Assembly: GCF_014873145.1 (NCBI RefSeq)
Contig: NZ_JADBEK010000001.1
Coordinates: 4,402,001-4,466,000, forward strand
DNA length: 64,000 nucleotides
Direction: 5' to 3'
Source: Nonomuraea angiospora
GTDB taxonomy: Bacteria > Actinomycetota > Actinomycetes > Streptosporangiales > Streptosporangiaceae
The notes under the pieces are model-generated. The model was not told the DNA's origin and did not search any database. It saw only the letters and a list, made by a program, of their open reading frames with translations. How positions within the stretch are numbered: position 1 is the stretch's first letter; the number at the start of each line of letters is the position of its first letter. Below are positions 32,891 through 41,292 of this stretch, in pieces. Made by a program: the position numbers and the translations under genes.

Positions 32891-33085
32891 ATGAGCAATC
32901 CACAGCAGCCCGAGATTCGCAGATCAGGCAAATCGCCCACCGAGTTCAAGTCCGCCCACCTCGTTCCCGACAAGCAGCGCGGCGCCAGGCGCGCCGACCA
33001 CCCGCACGCCACGGACAAGGGCAACAAGGGGGGCGGCAAGGGCGGCGGCGTGCCTCCCGACCAGCGCTCTCCGTACCCGGGGTGA
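32891..33085 (+). CDS. Small disordered basic protein, unknown
   Basis: A 64-aa hydrophilic protein, rich in Lys, Gly and Pro: RRSGKSPTEFKSAHLVPDK, then ATDKGNKGGGKGGGVPPDQ. No cysteine, export signal or helix is seen. ATG 32891 has GGGGGA 9 nt upstream. It ends 6 bp before the metallo-hydrolase start, so the two are likely co-transcribed. I recognise no family; similar short Gly/Lys-rich proteins are common in Streptosporangiales and remain unnamed. Confidence 0.55.
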   Translation: MSNPQQPEIRRSGKSPTEFKSAHLVPDKQRGARRADHPHATDKGNKGGGKGGGVPPDQRSPYPG

Positions 33086-33091
33086 GCCGAC

Positions 33092-33901
33092 GTGAAAGGC
33101 AGCCTGCAGTTCATCGGCAACGCGACCACGCTGATCCGCTACAACGGCCTCACGCTGCTGACCGACCCCAACTTCCTGCACCGGGGCCAGCGGGCGTACC
33201 TGGGCTACGGCCTGTCCTCACGCCGCCTCACCGACCCGGCCGTGGAGATCGAGGACCTGCCGCCGCTCGACGGGGTGGTGCTGTCGCACCTGCACGGTGA
33301 CCACTGGGACCGCGTCGCCCGCAGGAAACTGGACAAGGACACGGTGATCGTCACGACGACCGCGGCGGCCCGCAGACTCCGCCTCCAGGGCTTCCGCCGC
33401 AGCGTGGGGCTGGCGGAATGGCACACGCACGAGCTACGCGGCGCGCACGGCACGGTCAGGATCACCGCGCTGCCCGCCAAGCACGCGCCGGGCCCGGCGG
33501 AGGCGCTGCTGCCGCCCGTGATCGGCACGATGCTGGAGTTCCGCAACCTGGACGAACGGGTGGAGCTGACCGTGCACGTCAGCGGCGACACGCTGCTCGA
33601 CCGCCGCCTGGACGCGATCCCGCGCCGCTTCCCCGACATCGACCTGGGCATCGTGCACCTGGGCGGCACCCGGCTGCTCGGCCTGCTGCTCGTCACGATG
33701 GACGGCGAGCAGGGCGCGTCGTGGTGCGACCTGATCAACCCGCACGCGGTCGTACCGGTGCATTACGACGACTACGCCGCCTTCAGCTCACCGCTGGACG
33801 ACTTCCGCCACCACATCGAGCAGAACGGCCTGGCCGATCGGGTGGTCTACATGCGGCGGGGCGAGATCCGCGAGCTCGCCCCGCACCACCTCGTCCGCTG
33901 A
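33092..33901 (+). CDS. Metallo-beta-lactamase-fold hydrolase
   Basis: A 269-aa MBL-fold protein. The zinc-binding HxHxDH is VVLSHLHGDHWDRV (about residues 67-80); further ligands are His in LPAKHAPGPAEALL and HVSGDTLLD (Asp), and the last His in VVPVHYDDYAAF. The order and the DPNFLHRG entry near the N-terminus resemble UlaG/N-acyl-phosphatidylethanolamine phospholipase-D-like hydrolases. The substrate is unknown. GTG 33092 (VKGSLQFIGNATTLIRYNG) with GGGGTGAG upstream. It is preceded at 6 bp by the small basic protein gene. Confidence 0.88.
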   Translation: MKGSLQFIGNATTLIRYNGLTLLTDPNFLHRGQRAYLGYGLSSRRLTDPAVEIEDLPPLDGVVLSHLHGDHWDRVARRKLDKDTVIVTTTAAARRLRLQGFRRSVGLAEWHTHELRGAHGTVRITALPAKHAPGPAEALLPPVIGTMLEFRNLDERVELTVHVSGDTLLDRRLDAIPRRFPDIDLGIVHLGGTRLLGLLLVTMDGEQGASWCDLINPHAVVPVHYDDYAAFSSPLDDFRHHIEQNGLADRVVYMRRGEIRELAPHHLVR

Positions 33902-33951
33902 CCAGTGCCGCGGCAGAGAGCCTTGGCCGACGTCGCCTGAATCGGGCCCGG

Positions 33952-35349
33952 TCAGACGGGTTCGATGACCTCCTGTGGCACTGGGCAGGCAACGGCCCTC
34001 ATGCGTTCAGTCTGATCGGCCGGAGGGGCGTCGAGACGCGGGAGCCGCAGGACGAAGCTGGCGCCGCGCGGCGCGTCCTCGGCCTTGAGCGTCCCACCGT
34101 GGCTCCGGGCGATGTCGCGGGAGATGGCCAGGCCAAGCCCGCTGCCCCCGGCGTCGCGGTGGCGGGCGTCGTCGAGGCGGGTGAACCGCTCGAAGACCCG
34201 CTCGCGGTCGGCGGGCGCGATGCCGGCGCCGTCGTCCGCCACCGTCACCACGACCTCGCCGTCCGAGGCTGCCACGAAGACGTCCACGGCGCTGCCGGCG
34301 TGCCGGATCGCGTTGCTCACCAGGTTGGCGAGCAGCCGGGCGAGCTGGATGTGGGACCCGCGGACCCAGACGTCCGAGGCCGCGTGGACGCGTACGGGCA
34401 CGCGGCCCGCGCGCGGCGCCTCCTGGCTCACCAGCCGCCCGAGGTCGATGAGCTCGGGCGGCGCCGGGTCGCCGGCCCCGAGCCGCGCGAGCGCCAGCAG
34501 GTCGCCGACGATGGCGTCGAGCCGGTCGGTGACCGACAGGGCCGAGCGGATGGTCTCGTGCGGATCGATCTCGCCGGGGTGGAGCAGCGCCTCCTCCAGT
34601 TGCGCCCGCAGGCCGGCGATCGGGTTCCTGAGCTCGTGCGACGTGGTGGAGGCGAACCTGCGCTGCTGCGCCACCGCCTCGTCGAGCCGGTCCAGGGTCT
34701 GGTTGGCGGTACGGACGAGCCTGGCGACCTCGTCGTCGCCCGGCGGCACGGGGATGCTCAGGCTGAGGTCGCTGACGGTGATCTCGGCCAGGCGCGTGCG
34801 GATCTCCTCGACCGGCCGCAGCGTGCGGCCCACCGTTCTCCAGGAGGTCCAGGAGACGATCGCGAGGAGGACGAGGGCCGCCGCCGTGAGCGCGTACTCC
34901 AGGTTGTGGCCGCGCAGCAGGGCCGGCTCGCGGCCCTCCGCCAGCAGGACCCGGGCGTCGGCCGCCGTGCTGATCCGGATGGCCACCAGGAGGCGGCACC
35001 CGTCGCTCCGCCGCTGGACGCGGTCGTCGGCGGGTGGTCGCAGCGTGCTCAGCGCCCAGCGCGTGAGGGCGGAGTGGCTGGCGGCGAGGACCCGGCCGCG
35101 CGGGTCGACCAGCTGAATGAGAGCCAGGTCGCCCGAGGTGGGTATCACCTTGGGGATCGTGCCGGTGCGGGCCGCCGCACTCCACCGGCCGGCGACCTGT
35201 TCGATCTGGTTGTAGGCGGCCTCCTGGACGCGGTAGCGGATGGCCAGCGACGAGGTGACGCCCACCACGGCCAGCGCCACCAGGGCGAGCAGGGACGCGG
35301 CCAAGGTGCAGCGCGTTCGGATGGACCGGGGGCGAGGAATCACGGTCAT
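33952..35349 (-). CDS. Membrane sensor histidine kinase (orphan)
   Basis: A 465-aa HisKA kinase. Membrane helix 1 is TRCTLAASLLALVALAVVGVTSSLA; an extracytoplasmic loop of ~110 residues follows; helix 2 is LEYALTAAALVLLAIVSWTSW. A HAMP linker (LRPVEEIRTRLAEITVSDL) leads to the H-box RFASTTSHELRNPIAGLR, N-box LARLLANLVSNAIRHAG, and G-boxes VADDGAGIAPADRERVFERF and GGSGLGLAISRDIARSHGG. It phosphorylates a response regulator, but none lies next to it; the nearest regulator is a divergent XRE gene. ATG 35349 has AAGGAG upstream; the open frame extends to 35511 but contains no recognisable domain. Confidence 0.9.
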   Translation of the reverse strand: MTVIPRPRSIRTRCTLAASLLALVALAVVGVTSSLAIRYRVQEAAYNQIEQVAGRWSAAARTGTIPKVIPTSGDLALIQLVDPRGRVLAASHSALTRWALSTLRPPADDRVQRRSDGCRLLVAIRISTAADARVLLAEGREPALLRGHNLEYALTAAALVLLAIVSWTSWRTVGRTLRPVEEIRTRLAEITVSDLSLSIPVPPGDDEVARLVRTANQTLDRLDEAVAQQRRFASTTSHELRNPIAGLRAQLEEALLHPGEIDPHETIRSALSVTDRLDAIVGDLLALARLGAGDPAPPELIDLGRLVSQEAPRAGRVPVRVHAASDVWVRGSHIQLARLLANLVSNAIRHAGSAVDVFVAASDGEVVVTVADDGAGIAPADRERVFERFTRLDDARHRDAGGSGLGLAISRDIARSHGGTLKAEDAPRGASFVLRLPRLDAPPADQTERMRAVACPVPQEVIEPV

Positions 35350-35522
35350 CGTCTCCTTTTCCGTCACTTTGACGGTAAGGCGGGACGATGCTGAGGAGGG
35401 TGGGCGCGTGACACCCAGGAAATTCGCAAGCCTGCATGAATGCCGACGGATGCGGCGGTGCCGTCTCGGCCTGGTAGTGACGCACCCACCCTGACCCTCA
35501 AATCCCGACATATCGTACTTAA

Positions 35523-36347
35523 ATGGACAGCACTAAGTTGTTGGGGGAGTTCCTGCGCGCGCGGAGAGAGGTCATGACTCCCGCGCAGGCGGGGCTCCTC
35601 GACGTGGGCCCGCGCCGGACCCCGGGGTTGCGGCGCGAGGAGGTGGCGATGCTGGCCCACGTCAGCACGGATTACTACATCCGCCTCGAACAGGGCAGGG
35701 AGCGCCACCCGTCCGAACGCGTGCTCGGAGCCCTTGCCCAGGTGTTCGGGCTGACTCCCGAGGCCACGGCCCACATGCACGCGCTGGCCCATCCCATGCT
35801 CCAGCCCCGGCGGTCGCCGGCCCGGCGGGTCAGCCCCGCGCTGCGCACGCTGATCGACGGCTGGCCCGTCACGCCCGCGCTGATCTGCGACGACCTCATG
35901 AACATCCTCGCCGCGAACTCCCTCGCCGACGCCCTGTACGGCGGGTTCGAGAACCGCGACAACCTGCTCCGCATGATCTTCCTGGATCCCGCGGCCCGCG
36001 AGTTCTATCCCGAGTGGGAGAAGTCGGCCCGTTCCAAGGTCGCCCACCTGCGCCTCGTCGCCGGGTCGCAGCTCGACGACCCCCGCCTGACCGAGCTCGT
36101 GGGGGAACTGTCCCTCAAGAGCCCCGACTTCCGGAGGCTGTGGGCCCGCCACGACGTCTCTCCCAAGGTGACCGAGGTCAAGCGCATGTGCCACCGGGAG
36201 GTCGGGGAGCTGGAGCTGACCTGCGAGGTCTTCTCGGTGAACGGCTCCGACGGCCTGCAGCTCATCACTTTGCTGGCCCGGCCGGGCAGCCCTTCGGAGC
36301 AGGCGCTGAAACTGCTGGGCAGCCTCGCCGCGCCCGTGCGCGGCTGA
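35523..36347 (+). CDS. XRE-family transcriptional regulator with MmyB-like sensor domain
   Basis: A 274-aa regulator. The N-terminal helix-turn-helix reads LGEFLRARREVMTPAQAGL, then GLRREEVAMLAHVSTDYYIRLEQGRERHPSERVLGALAQVFGL. From residue ~100 it is the MmyB-like ligand-binding domain (RTLIDGWPVTPALICDDLMNILAANSLADAL, NLLRMIFLDPAAREFYPEWEK, WARHDV, TCEVFSVNGSDGLQLITLLARPGS), common in actinobacteria, where it may bind small lipids or acyl groups. Its targets are often divergent SDR or oxidoreductase genes; here its divergent neighbour is a histidine kinase gene. ATG 35523. Confidence 0.92.
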   Translation: MDSTKLLGEFLRARREVMTPAQAGLLDVGPRRTPGLRREEVAMLAHVSTDYYIRLEQGRERHPSERVLGALAQVFGLTPEATAHMHALAHPMLQPRRSPARRVSPALRTLIDGWPVTPALICDDLMNILAANSLADALYGGFENRDNLLRMIFLDPAAREFYPEWEKSARSKVAHLRLVAGSQLDDPRLTELVGELSLKSPDFRRLWARHDVSPKVTEVKRMCHREVGELELTCEVFSVNGSDGLQLITLLARPGSPSEQALKLLGSLAAPVRG

Positions 36348-36413
36348 GGTCGCTCTTCAACGGCTGTCGAAGCCGCGCTGCGGCGCGTGCTCGGCCGTGA
36401 CCGCCTCCTGTGG

Positions 36414-37415
36414 CTAGTCGGCGTTCCTGGCCCGGCTCGGCTGGACGCGCATGGGCTCCCCCGGCATCTTCGGGTAGTTGGGCGGGTACGGCATGTCGCC
36501 CCGGTCGTCCTTGGCGTAGAGCTCCAGCAGCGGCTCGATCGAGTACGCCACGTCGTCGATGGCCGCGTGCACGTCGCCCACCTCGGCGAACCGGGCCGGC
36601 ACCGTGCGGATGTCGAAGTCACGCGGGTCGGCGTCGACCAGCTCGTCCCAGGTCAGCGGGGCCGAGACGGGGGCGTGCGGCTGGGCCCTGACGGAGTAGG
36701 CGCTGGCGATCGTACGATCCCGGGCGTTCTGGTTGAAGTCGATGAACACCCGCTCCCCGCGCTCCTCCTTCCACCACGCCGTGGTCACCAGCCCCGGGTC
36801 CCGGTCCTCGACGGCCCTGGCCAGGGCGATGCCGGCGTGGCGTACCTGGATGAAGTCCCAGTGCGGCTCGATGCGTACGGCGATGTGCACGCCACGGTTG
36901 CCCGACGTCTTCACGAACCCGGTCATCCCCAGCTCTCCCAGCACCTCCCTGGTGAGCAGCGCGGCCTTGCGGGCGGCGTCGAAGTCCAGGCCCGGCTGCG
37001 GGTCCAGGTCGACGCGCAGCTCGTCGGGGTGCTCGACGTCGGAGGCCCGCACCTGCCAGGGGTGGAAGTCGATGGTGCCGAGGTTCGCGCCGTAGGCGAT
37101 GGCCGCCACCTCGGTGACCCGCAGCGACTGCGCCGTACGGCCGCTCGGGAACCGCACCGTCACCGACTGGAGCCAGTCGGGGTGCTTGGGCGGCATCCGC
37201 TTCTGATAGATCGCCTCGGTCTGTACGCCGTCGGGGTGGCGCTTGAGGTTGGTGGGCCGGTCCTTGAGCGCGCGCAGGGCGCCCTCGCCGACGCTCACGT
37301 AGTACTCGACCAGCTCCCGCTTGGTGGCGCCGATCTCAGGGAAGTAGACCTTGTCGGGGTTGGTGACCTTGACGGTCCGCTCCCCCACCTGCAGCTCGAT
37401 GTACGGCGATGCCAT
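36414..37415 (-). CDS. Stand-alone LigD-type polymerase domain (NHEJ primase-polymerase)
   Basis: A 333-aa archaeo-eukaryotic-primase-type polymerase as found in LigD. It inserts nucleotides and ribonucleotides at double-strand breaks. Motif I is DELRVDLDPQPGLDF (the DxD metal-binding pair), motif II SGNRGVHIAVRI, and motif III VFIDFNQNARDRTIASAYSVRA. N-terminal VTNPDKVYFPEIGATKRELVEYY is the typical entry. It is separate from a ligase domain; the LigC-type ligase is 13 kb away and no Ku gene is in the window. ATG 37415. Confidence 0.93.
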   Translation of the reverse strand: MASPYIELQVGERTVKVTNPDKVYFPEIGATKRELVEYYVSVGEGALRALKDRPTNLKRHPDGVQTEAIYQKRMPPKHPDWLQSVTVRFPSGRTAQSLRVTEVAAIAYGANLGTIDFHPWQVRASDVEHPDELRVDLDPQPGLDFDAARKAALLTREVLGELGMTGFVKTSGNRGVHIAVRIEPHWDFIQVRHAGIALARAVEDRDPGLVTTAWWKEERGERVFIDFNQNARDRTIASAYSVRAQPHAPVSAPLTWDELVDADPRDFDIRTVPARFAEVGDVHAAIDDVAYSIEPLLELYAKDDRGDMPYPPNYPKMPGEPMRVQPSRARNAD

Positions 37416-37545
37416 GCCACCGAACCTATCTCCTGCTCATGCCCTCCGCTTCAGCCGCTCCCACCGCTTCGCTCCGTCACGGACGAGGTGGGCCCGTCCC
37501 GGAGCCGCCTCGGTGGCGGGACCGAGGGCTCGACGGGACGGGCCG

Positions 37546-37686
37546 CTAGATCATCCGCCGCCGTTCCGGGCGCTGGCGCGCCACCCGGCCGGCCGTGGCG
37601 ATCCCCAGCGGCTCCAGCACGGGCGTGGGCTGTGCCGCCTGGCGGGATCTGCGGACGATCTCACCCCTGACAGGAGGCGATGACAC
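37546..37686 (-). CDS. Possible 46-aa protein
   Basis: GTG 37686 with AAGGGG just upstream encodes MSSPPVRGEIVRRSRQAA, continuing PTPVLEPLGIATAGRVARQ and ending RPERRRMI. It is the only coding-like frame in the 377-bp gap 37416-37792. A large inverted repeat (GGCCCGTCCC near 37484, GGGACGGGCC near 37535) lies beyond its stop, as if a transcript ended there. Evidence is weak; no family recognised. The remainder of the gap shows nothing. Confidence 0.3.
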   Translation of the reverse strand: MSSPPVRGEIVRRSRQAAQPTPVLEPLGIATAGRVARQRPERRRMI

Positions 37687-37792
37687 CCCCTTGCCTACAA
37701 AGACGCGAATTCACCCCAGAACAGATGCTTCAGCCTGCGAAGATCTCTTTTTGCCTGATCTCGCATCGCCTCCGATCTCGTACGCTGGACGC

Positions 37793-38194
37793 ATGGAGAA
37801 GGTGGTCAAGAGCGAGGCGGAGTGGCGGGTCGAGCTCTCGCCTGAGGAGTTCCACGTCCTCAGGGAGGCCGGGACCGAGCGCCCGTTCACGGGCGAATAC
37901 GTCGACACCAAGACGGAGGGCGTCTACTCGTGCCGCGCCTGCGGGGCGGAGCTGTTCCGGTCGGACACGAAGTTCGAGTCGCACTGCGGGTGGCCGAGCT
38001 TCTTCGCGCCGGGCGACTCCGACGCGGTCCGGCTGATCGAGGATCACAGCCACGGAATGGTGCGTACGGAGGTGCGGTGCGCGCGGTGTGACTCGCATCT
38101 GGGGCACGTGTTCCACGGCGAGGGATATCCCACTCCGACCGACGACCGCTACTGCATCAACTCGATCTCCCTGAAGCTGCTCCCGTCGGAATAG
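37793..38194 (+). CDS. msrB: Peptide-methionine (R)-S-oxide reductase
   Basis: A 133-aa MsrB that reduces methionine R-sulfoxide in oxidised proteins. Zinc-binding pairs are YSCRACGAELF and VRCARCDSHLGHVF (two CxxC). The catalytic Cys is in DDRYCINSISLKL; FESHCGWPSFF and GYPTPTDDR are further signatures. Only one active-site Cys of the usual two is obvious besides the zinc ligands and the HCGWPSF Cys, which can act as resolving residue. ATG 37793. It is a single gene, with no adjacent msrA. Confidence 0.95.
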   Translation: MEKVVKSEAEWRVELSPEEFHVLREAGTERPFTGEYVDTKTEGVYSCRACGAELFRSDTKFESHCGWPSFFAPGDSDAVRLIEDHSHGMVRTEVRCARCDSHLGHVFHGEGYPTPTDDRYCINSISLKLLPSE

Positions 38195-38498
38195 CCAATC
38201 GTAGTGATGCTGTGGCATAGTGTCACGAACACGCTCGGCGCCCAGGCGACGTCGAGCACCCTCCCCGGTCAGGCGACATATGCCTGGCCGGTCAGCGTCC
38301 GGAGGGACGTGTCACATGGGCTGCGGCTTCGGCCACCGGCACCAGGACACGAGGACGATCGGCCGCGTCGGGCACACCGTTGTGCCCCGATCGTGTCCGA
38401 CGCACACGATCGCAAGGCCGATCAGAGACGCTTGAACCCAAGGGGTGATTAACTGGCGACAGGGCGTACCGATCGCCTGCCTCGGGTAGGAGTTTTGC
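38195..38498. other. 304-bp gap without a convincing gene
   Basis: A 40-codon frame beginning ATG 38315 (MGCGFGHRHQDTRTIGR) is possible but has no good ribosome-binding site or family. Several short direct and inverted GATCGG/CGATC words occur. I see no clear regulatory element. Confidence 0.4.
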
Positions 38499-38606
38499 GT
38501 GCGCTTTGTCCATCTGCGCCATCGCTGGGTGACGATTGAGACCATCGGGCGGGTCATGACGCAACGGTGTGAGGTGTGCGCCAAGACCCGCGTCCGGGTC
38601 CGTTAG
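38499..38606 (+). CDS. 35-aa basic CxxC protein
   Basis: GTG 38499 is preceded at 6 nt by TAGGAG. The frame encodes MRFVHLRHRWVTIETIGR and then VMTQRCEVCAKTRVRVR. The HRW followed by a C-x2-C pair resembles a half zinc-ribbon as seen in many short actinobacterial proteins of the style GRHRWxxx...CxxCGK. The stop overlaps the stop of the convergent gene by three bases. Unknown function; coding nature rests on the ribosome-binding site and the His/CxxC pattern. Confidence 0.55.
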   Translation: MRFVHLRHRWVTIETIGRVMTQRCEVCAKTRVRVR

Positions 38607-39433
38607 TCAGGGGCGGGGTGGGTGACGCGACAGGTGGTGTCGGACGGGCCGAGGATGTTGGCGAGCACGGGATTGCCGTTCTCGCCGAACTCCGCCTGTA
38701 CGAACACGACCGGATGGGCCACTCCCCGCGCGCGCAGGTACGCCAGACCGCGCTCGCACAGTGTGATCGCCGAGGACGAGTTCCCCGCCGTCTCCGGTAA
38801 ATCCGTATAAATGCGCAAATATCCGCCGACCGTGCGGATGTCCTTGAGGCGTTTCAGCGCCTTGTCGTCCGGTCCCCAGTGCGTACGGAAATACTCGGCC
38901 GCCTGCTGATCGGTGTGCCGCGACGGGCCGTTCGCCTTGTACCCCTCCGCCTCGCCCGGGTCGGGACCGCCCGCCAGCAGGTCCTGCGCGTCGGTGGTGC
39001 CCGGCACCAGCCCCTGCTCGACCCCGCTGGGGGAAACCGCCCTGGGAGAAACCGCCGCGGGAGAAACCGGAGCGGCCCGGGACGGCGGCTCGGACTTCGG
39101 CAGCTCACGCGTCTTGGCCTCCGCGCTCGCCCTCACGCCGGTGGTGCCGACGCCCTTTCCGGGCAGCGCCGCGGAGCCGTTCTCCGGCTCGGACCGAGCC
39201 GGCGGCGCCGGTCGCGCCTGCTGCGCCGAGGCGGCGGTCAGCGCCCCGCCGAAGGACCCGTTCGCGCCGAAGGTCCCGTTCGCGCCGAGCACCGCGGCCA
39301 CGCCGCCGGCCAGCGCCACGGCCCCGACCGCCCCGGCGGCCCACCGCCGGCCCAGACCGCGCCGCCATGAGCGCGTCGCCGCATGACGGCCCGCCGCGCG
39401 CCGCCGGCTCCCCCGTTTTCCCGATCCACCCAT
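38603..39433 (-). CDS. Membrane-anchored protein with unknown extracytoplasmic domain
   Basis: A 276-aa protein. A very basic N-terminus (RRRAAGRHAATRSWRRGLGRR) precedes one helix (WAAGAVGAVALAGGVAAVLGANG), then a Pro/Ser/Ala-rich region with repeated VSPxAVSP (about residues 120-140). The C-terminal ~100 residues look folded (HTDQQAAEYFRTHWGPDDKAL, GGYLRIYTDLPETAGNSSSAITLCERGLAYL, VVFVQAEFGENGNPVLANILGPSDTTC) with two cysteines likely in a disulfide. The YTDLPE and SAITLC segments suggest an enzyme-like or ligand-binding extracytoplasmic fold, but I do not recognise it. ATG 39433 follows GGGAGGGCGGGGTG. Confidence 0.7.
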   Translation of the reverse strand: MGGSGKRGSRRRAAGRHAATRSWRRGLGRRWAAGAVGAVALAGGVAAVLGANGTFGANGSFGGALTAASAQQARPAPPARSEPENGSAALPGKGVGTTGVRASAEAKTRELPKSEPPSRAAPVSPAAVSPRAVSPSGVEQGLVPGTTDAQDLLAGGPDPGEAEGYKANGPSRHTDQQAAEYFRTHWGPDDKALKRLKDIRTVGGYLRIYTDLPETAGNSSSAITLCERGLAYLRARGVAHPVVFVQAEFGENGNPVLANILGPSDTTCRVTHPAPD

Positions 39434-39722
39434 CACCCCGCCCTCCCCGCCACCGTGGGACGCCGACACCGAGCGTCCCGGAGCGCCCTGGAACGTGCCA
39501 CCGCAAGCCGCCCGTACGAACAGAGGATTTCCCTGATTGTGACAAAGCGGATAGATCAATTCCCCTGGATCGCCAACTTCGGCCTCGCTCTTTCTGCCGT
39601 TATCCGGACAGCCCCCGGGGCAGCAGGAGAGAGCAGGGACTGATGCCGGAGGCGTACGGGGGCGGGGAACGGGCTCGGGCGGTCATTCCGACGGCCCGCG
39701 AAGATGAGCAGGGGGTGGGCCC

Positions 39723-40478
39723 GTGGCTGAGGCGACCGGCAGGGTGGCGTTGGTGACGGGGGCCAGCAGCGGAATCGGTACGGCCACCGCCCGCCTTCTG
39801 GCCGCGCGAGGGATGCGCGTGGTGGTCAACTACCTCCGCAGCGCCGGGGCGGCCGAGGAGGTCGTGGCCGGCATCGAGGCCGCGGGCGGCCGGGCCATGG
39901 CCGCGCAGGCCGACGTACGCGAGGCGACGGCGGTCGAGCGCATGGTCCGGCAGGTCGAGGGGGCATGGGGCGGCATCGACGTGCTCGTGCACAACGCGCT
40001 CACCCCATATGTGATCAAGCCATTTCAGGACATGACGTGGGAGGAACTGGGCGGCAAGCTCCATGACGAGATGCGTGCGGCGTTCACGGTCACCAAGGCC
40101 GTCCTGCCCGCCATGACCGAACGGGGCTGGGGACGCATCATCTACCTCGGCACCGGCCTCAGCCGCCGGCCCCGGGCGGGCATGATCGCGCTGGGCACGG
40201 CCAAGGCGGCGCTGGCGCAGTTCGCCCGGTATCTCGCCCAGGAGCTGGGCCCGCGGGGCATCACGGTCAACGTCGTCGAGCCCGGTCCGGTCGCGGAGAC
40301 CCGGATGGCGAACGTGCTCGACGAGGAGCTCGTACAGCGGCAGGTGGCCGCCACCCCGCTGGGCCGCCTGGCTCACCCGGACGACGTCGCCCAAGCGGTC
40401 GCCTTCTACGCCTGCGAGGACAACGCCTTCATGACCGGCACCACGGCCGCGGTCAACGGCGGGATGGCCATGTACTGA
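39723..40478 (+). CDS. Short-chain dehydrogenase/reductase-like protein lacking the catalytic Tyr
   Basis: A 251-aa classical SDR fold. The cofactor site VALVTGASSGIGTATARLLAARG is intact, as are the NNAG-equivalent region (VLVHNALTPYV) and the C-terminal PxGxVxT-like EPGPVAETRM. The active-site Y-x3-K segment reads MIALGTAKAALAQFA: the Lys is kept but the Tyr is Leu. The expected catalytic Ser region is IIYLGTGLSRRPRAG. It may therefore be inactive or use another proton donor. GTG 39723. The substrate-binding-protein-like gene follows on the same strand. Confidence 0.8.
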   Translation: MAEATGRVALVTGASSGIGTATARLLAARGMRVVVNYLRSAGAAEEVVAGIEAAGGRAMAAQADVREATAVERMVRQVEGAWGGIDVLVHNALTPYVIKPFQDMTWEELGGKLHDEMRAAFTVTKAVLPAMTERGWGRIIYLGTGLSRRPRAGMIALGTAKAALAQFARYLAQELGPRGITVNVVEPGPVAETRMANVLDEELVQRQVAATPLGRLAHPDDVAQAVAFYACEDNAFMTGTTAAVNGGMAMY

Positions 40479-40566
40479 CGCCCGCCCGTCGAGCCGGGCC
40501 GCATCCGGCACCCCGGCACCATGGCCCGGCGGCGCGTGGTGGTGGCCCGATCAAGGAAAACCGTTC

Positions 40567-41292
40567 CTGCACACGATCGATCTCGCCTACGTCGGGCGTG
40601 GCCCGCACGAGGAACTGGTCGCCTACATCGCCGACCAGCAGGGCTACCACGCCGACGAGGGCGTCCACGTCGCGCTGCGCGACGGCTGCTCCTGGGACGA
40701 GGAGCGGCTGCGCCGCGTCGCCACCATCGGGCTCGGCCGGGCGCTGCCGGCCCGGCCGGCCGACGGCGTGCCCCGGGTCGCGCTCAACGTCAACACTCAC
40801 CGCCCGCTGTTCTGGTTCCTCTCCCGCGCCGGTCTGACCTCCCTGGCCGATCTGGCCGGTCGGCGGCTCGCGGTGCACGCCCCGCGCACCGCGCCCGGGT
40901 GCTTCGCCCGGATCGTGCTGCGCCGGGCCGGCCTCGACCCGGACCTCGACCTCCGCGCCGTCGTCCGCCGGCCCGGCGACTACGGCATGGACCTGCGCCG
41001 GCCGCACGAGGGCAGGATCGACGCCGCCCTGGTCGGCAGCACCATGGCGCCGGAGGCGCCGGCCGCCGAACACGGCCGGCGGGTGCTGGCCTGGGTCGGC
41101 GACCACTTCCAGATCCCCGCCGTGGGGGTGGCCGTCGACCCCACCCGCATCCCGCCGGACGATCCCGCGGTCCAGGCCGTCGTACGGGGCCCCGTCGGCG
41201 CCACCGCGATCACCGCGGTGGCCGCCGAACTCGGCGTCCCCGTCACCGTCACCGCGGCCGAGTTTTTACCGCACCCTGGAAGGGCCCGCTAG
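40567..41292 (+). CDS. NMT1/SsuA-like substrate-binding-fold protein, start unclear
   Basis: About 241 aa related to the NMT1/THI5-like or ABC-transporter binding proteins: [30 protein letters not shown] at the start, [25 protein letters not shown] in the middle and [32 protein letters not shown] near the end. The frame is open through this core, but no ATG or GTG precedes it; CTG 40567 has AAGGAAAA 6 nt upstream, and the first GTG (40768) would remove the first domain lobe. No signal peptide or lipobox is visible, so it is either cytoplasmic, as in thiamine-pyrimidine synthesis proteins, or decayed at its 5' end. It follows the SDR by 88 bp and overlaps the hemQ stop. Confidence 0.6.
   Translation: MHTIDLAYVGRGPHEELVAYIADQQGYHADEGVHVALRDGCSWDEERLRRVATIGLGRALPARPADGVPRVALNVNTHRPLFWFLSRAGLTSLADLAGRRLAVHAPRTAPGCFARIVLRRAGLDPDLDLRAVVRRPGDYGMDLRRPHEGRIDAALVGSTMAPEAPAAEHGRRVLAWVGDHFQIPAVGVAVDPTRIPPDDPAVQAVVRGPVGATAITAVAAELGVPVTVTAAEFLPHPGRAR

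Noticed and set aside
33418..35394. A 658-codon open frame on the + strand
   Set aside because: It begins inside the metallo-hydrolase gene and runs antisense to the histidine kinase, with no recognisable domain.
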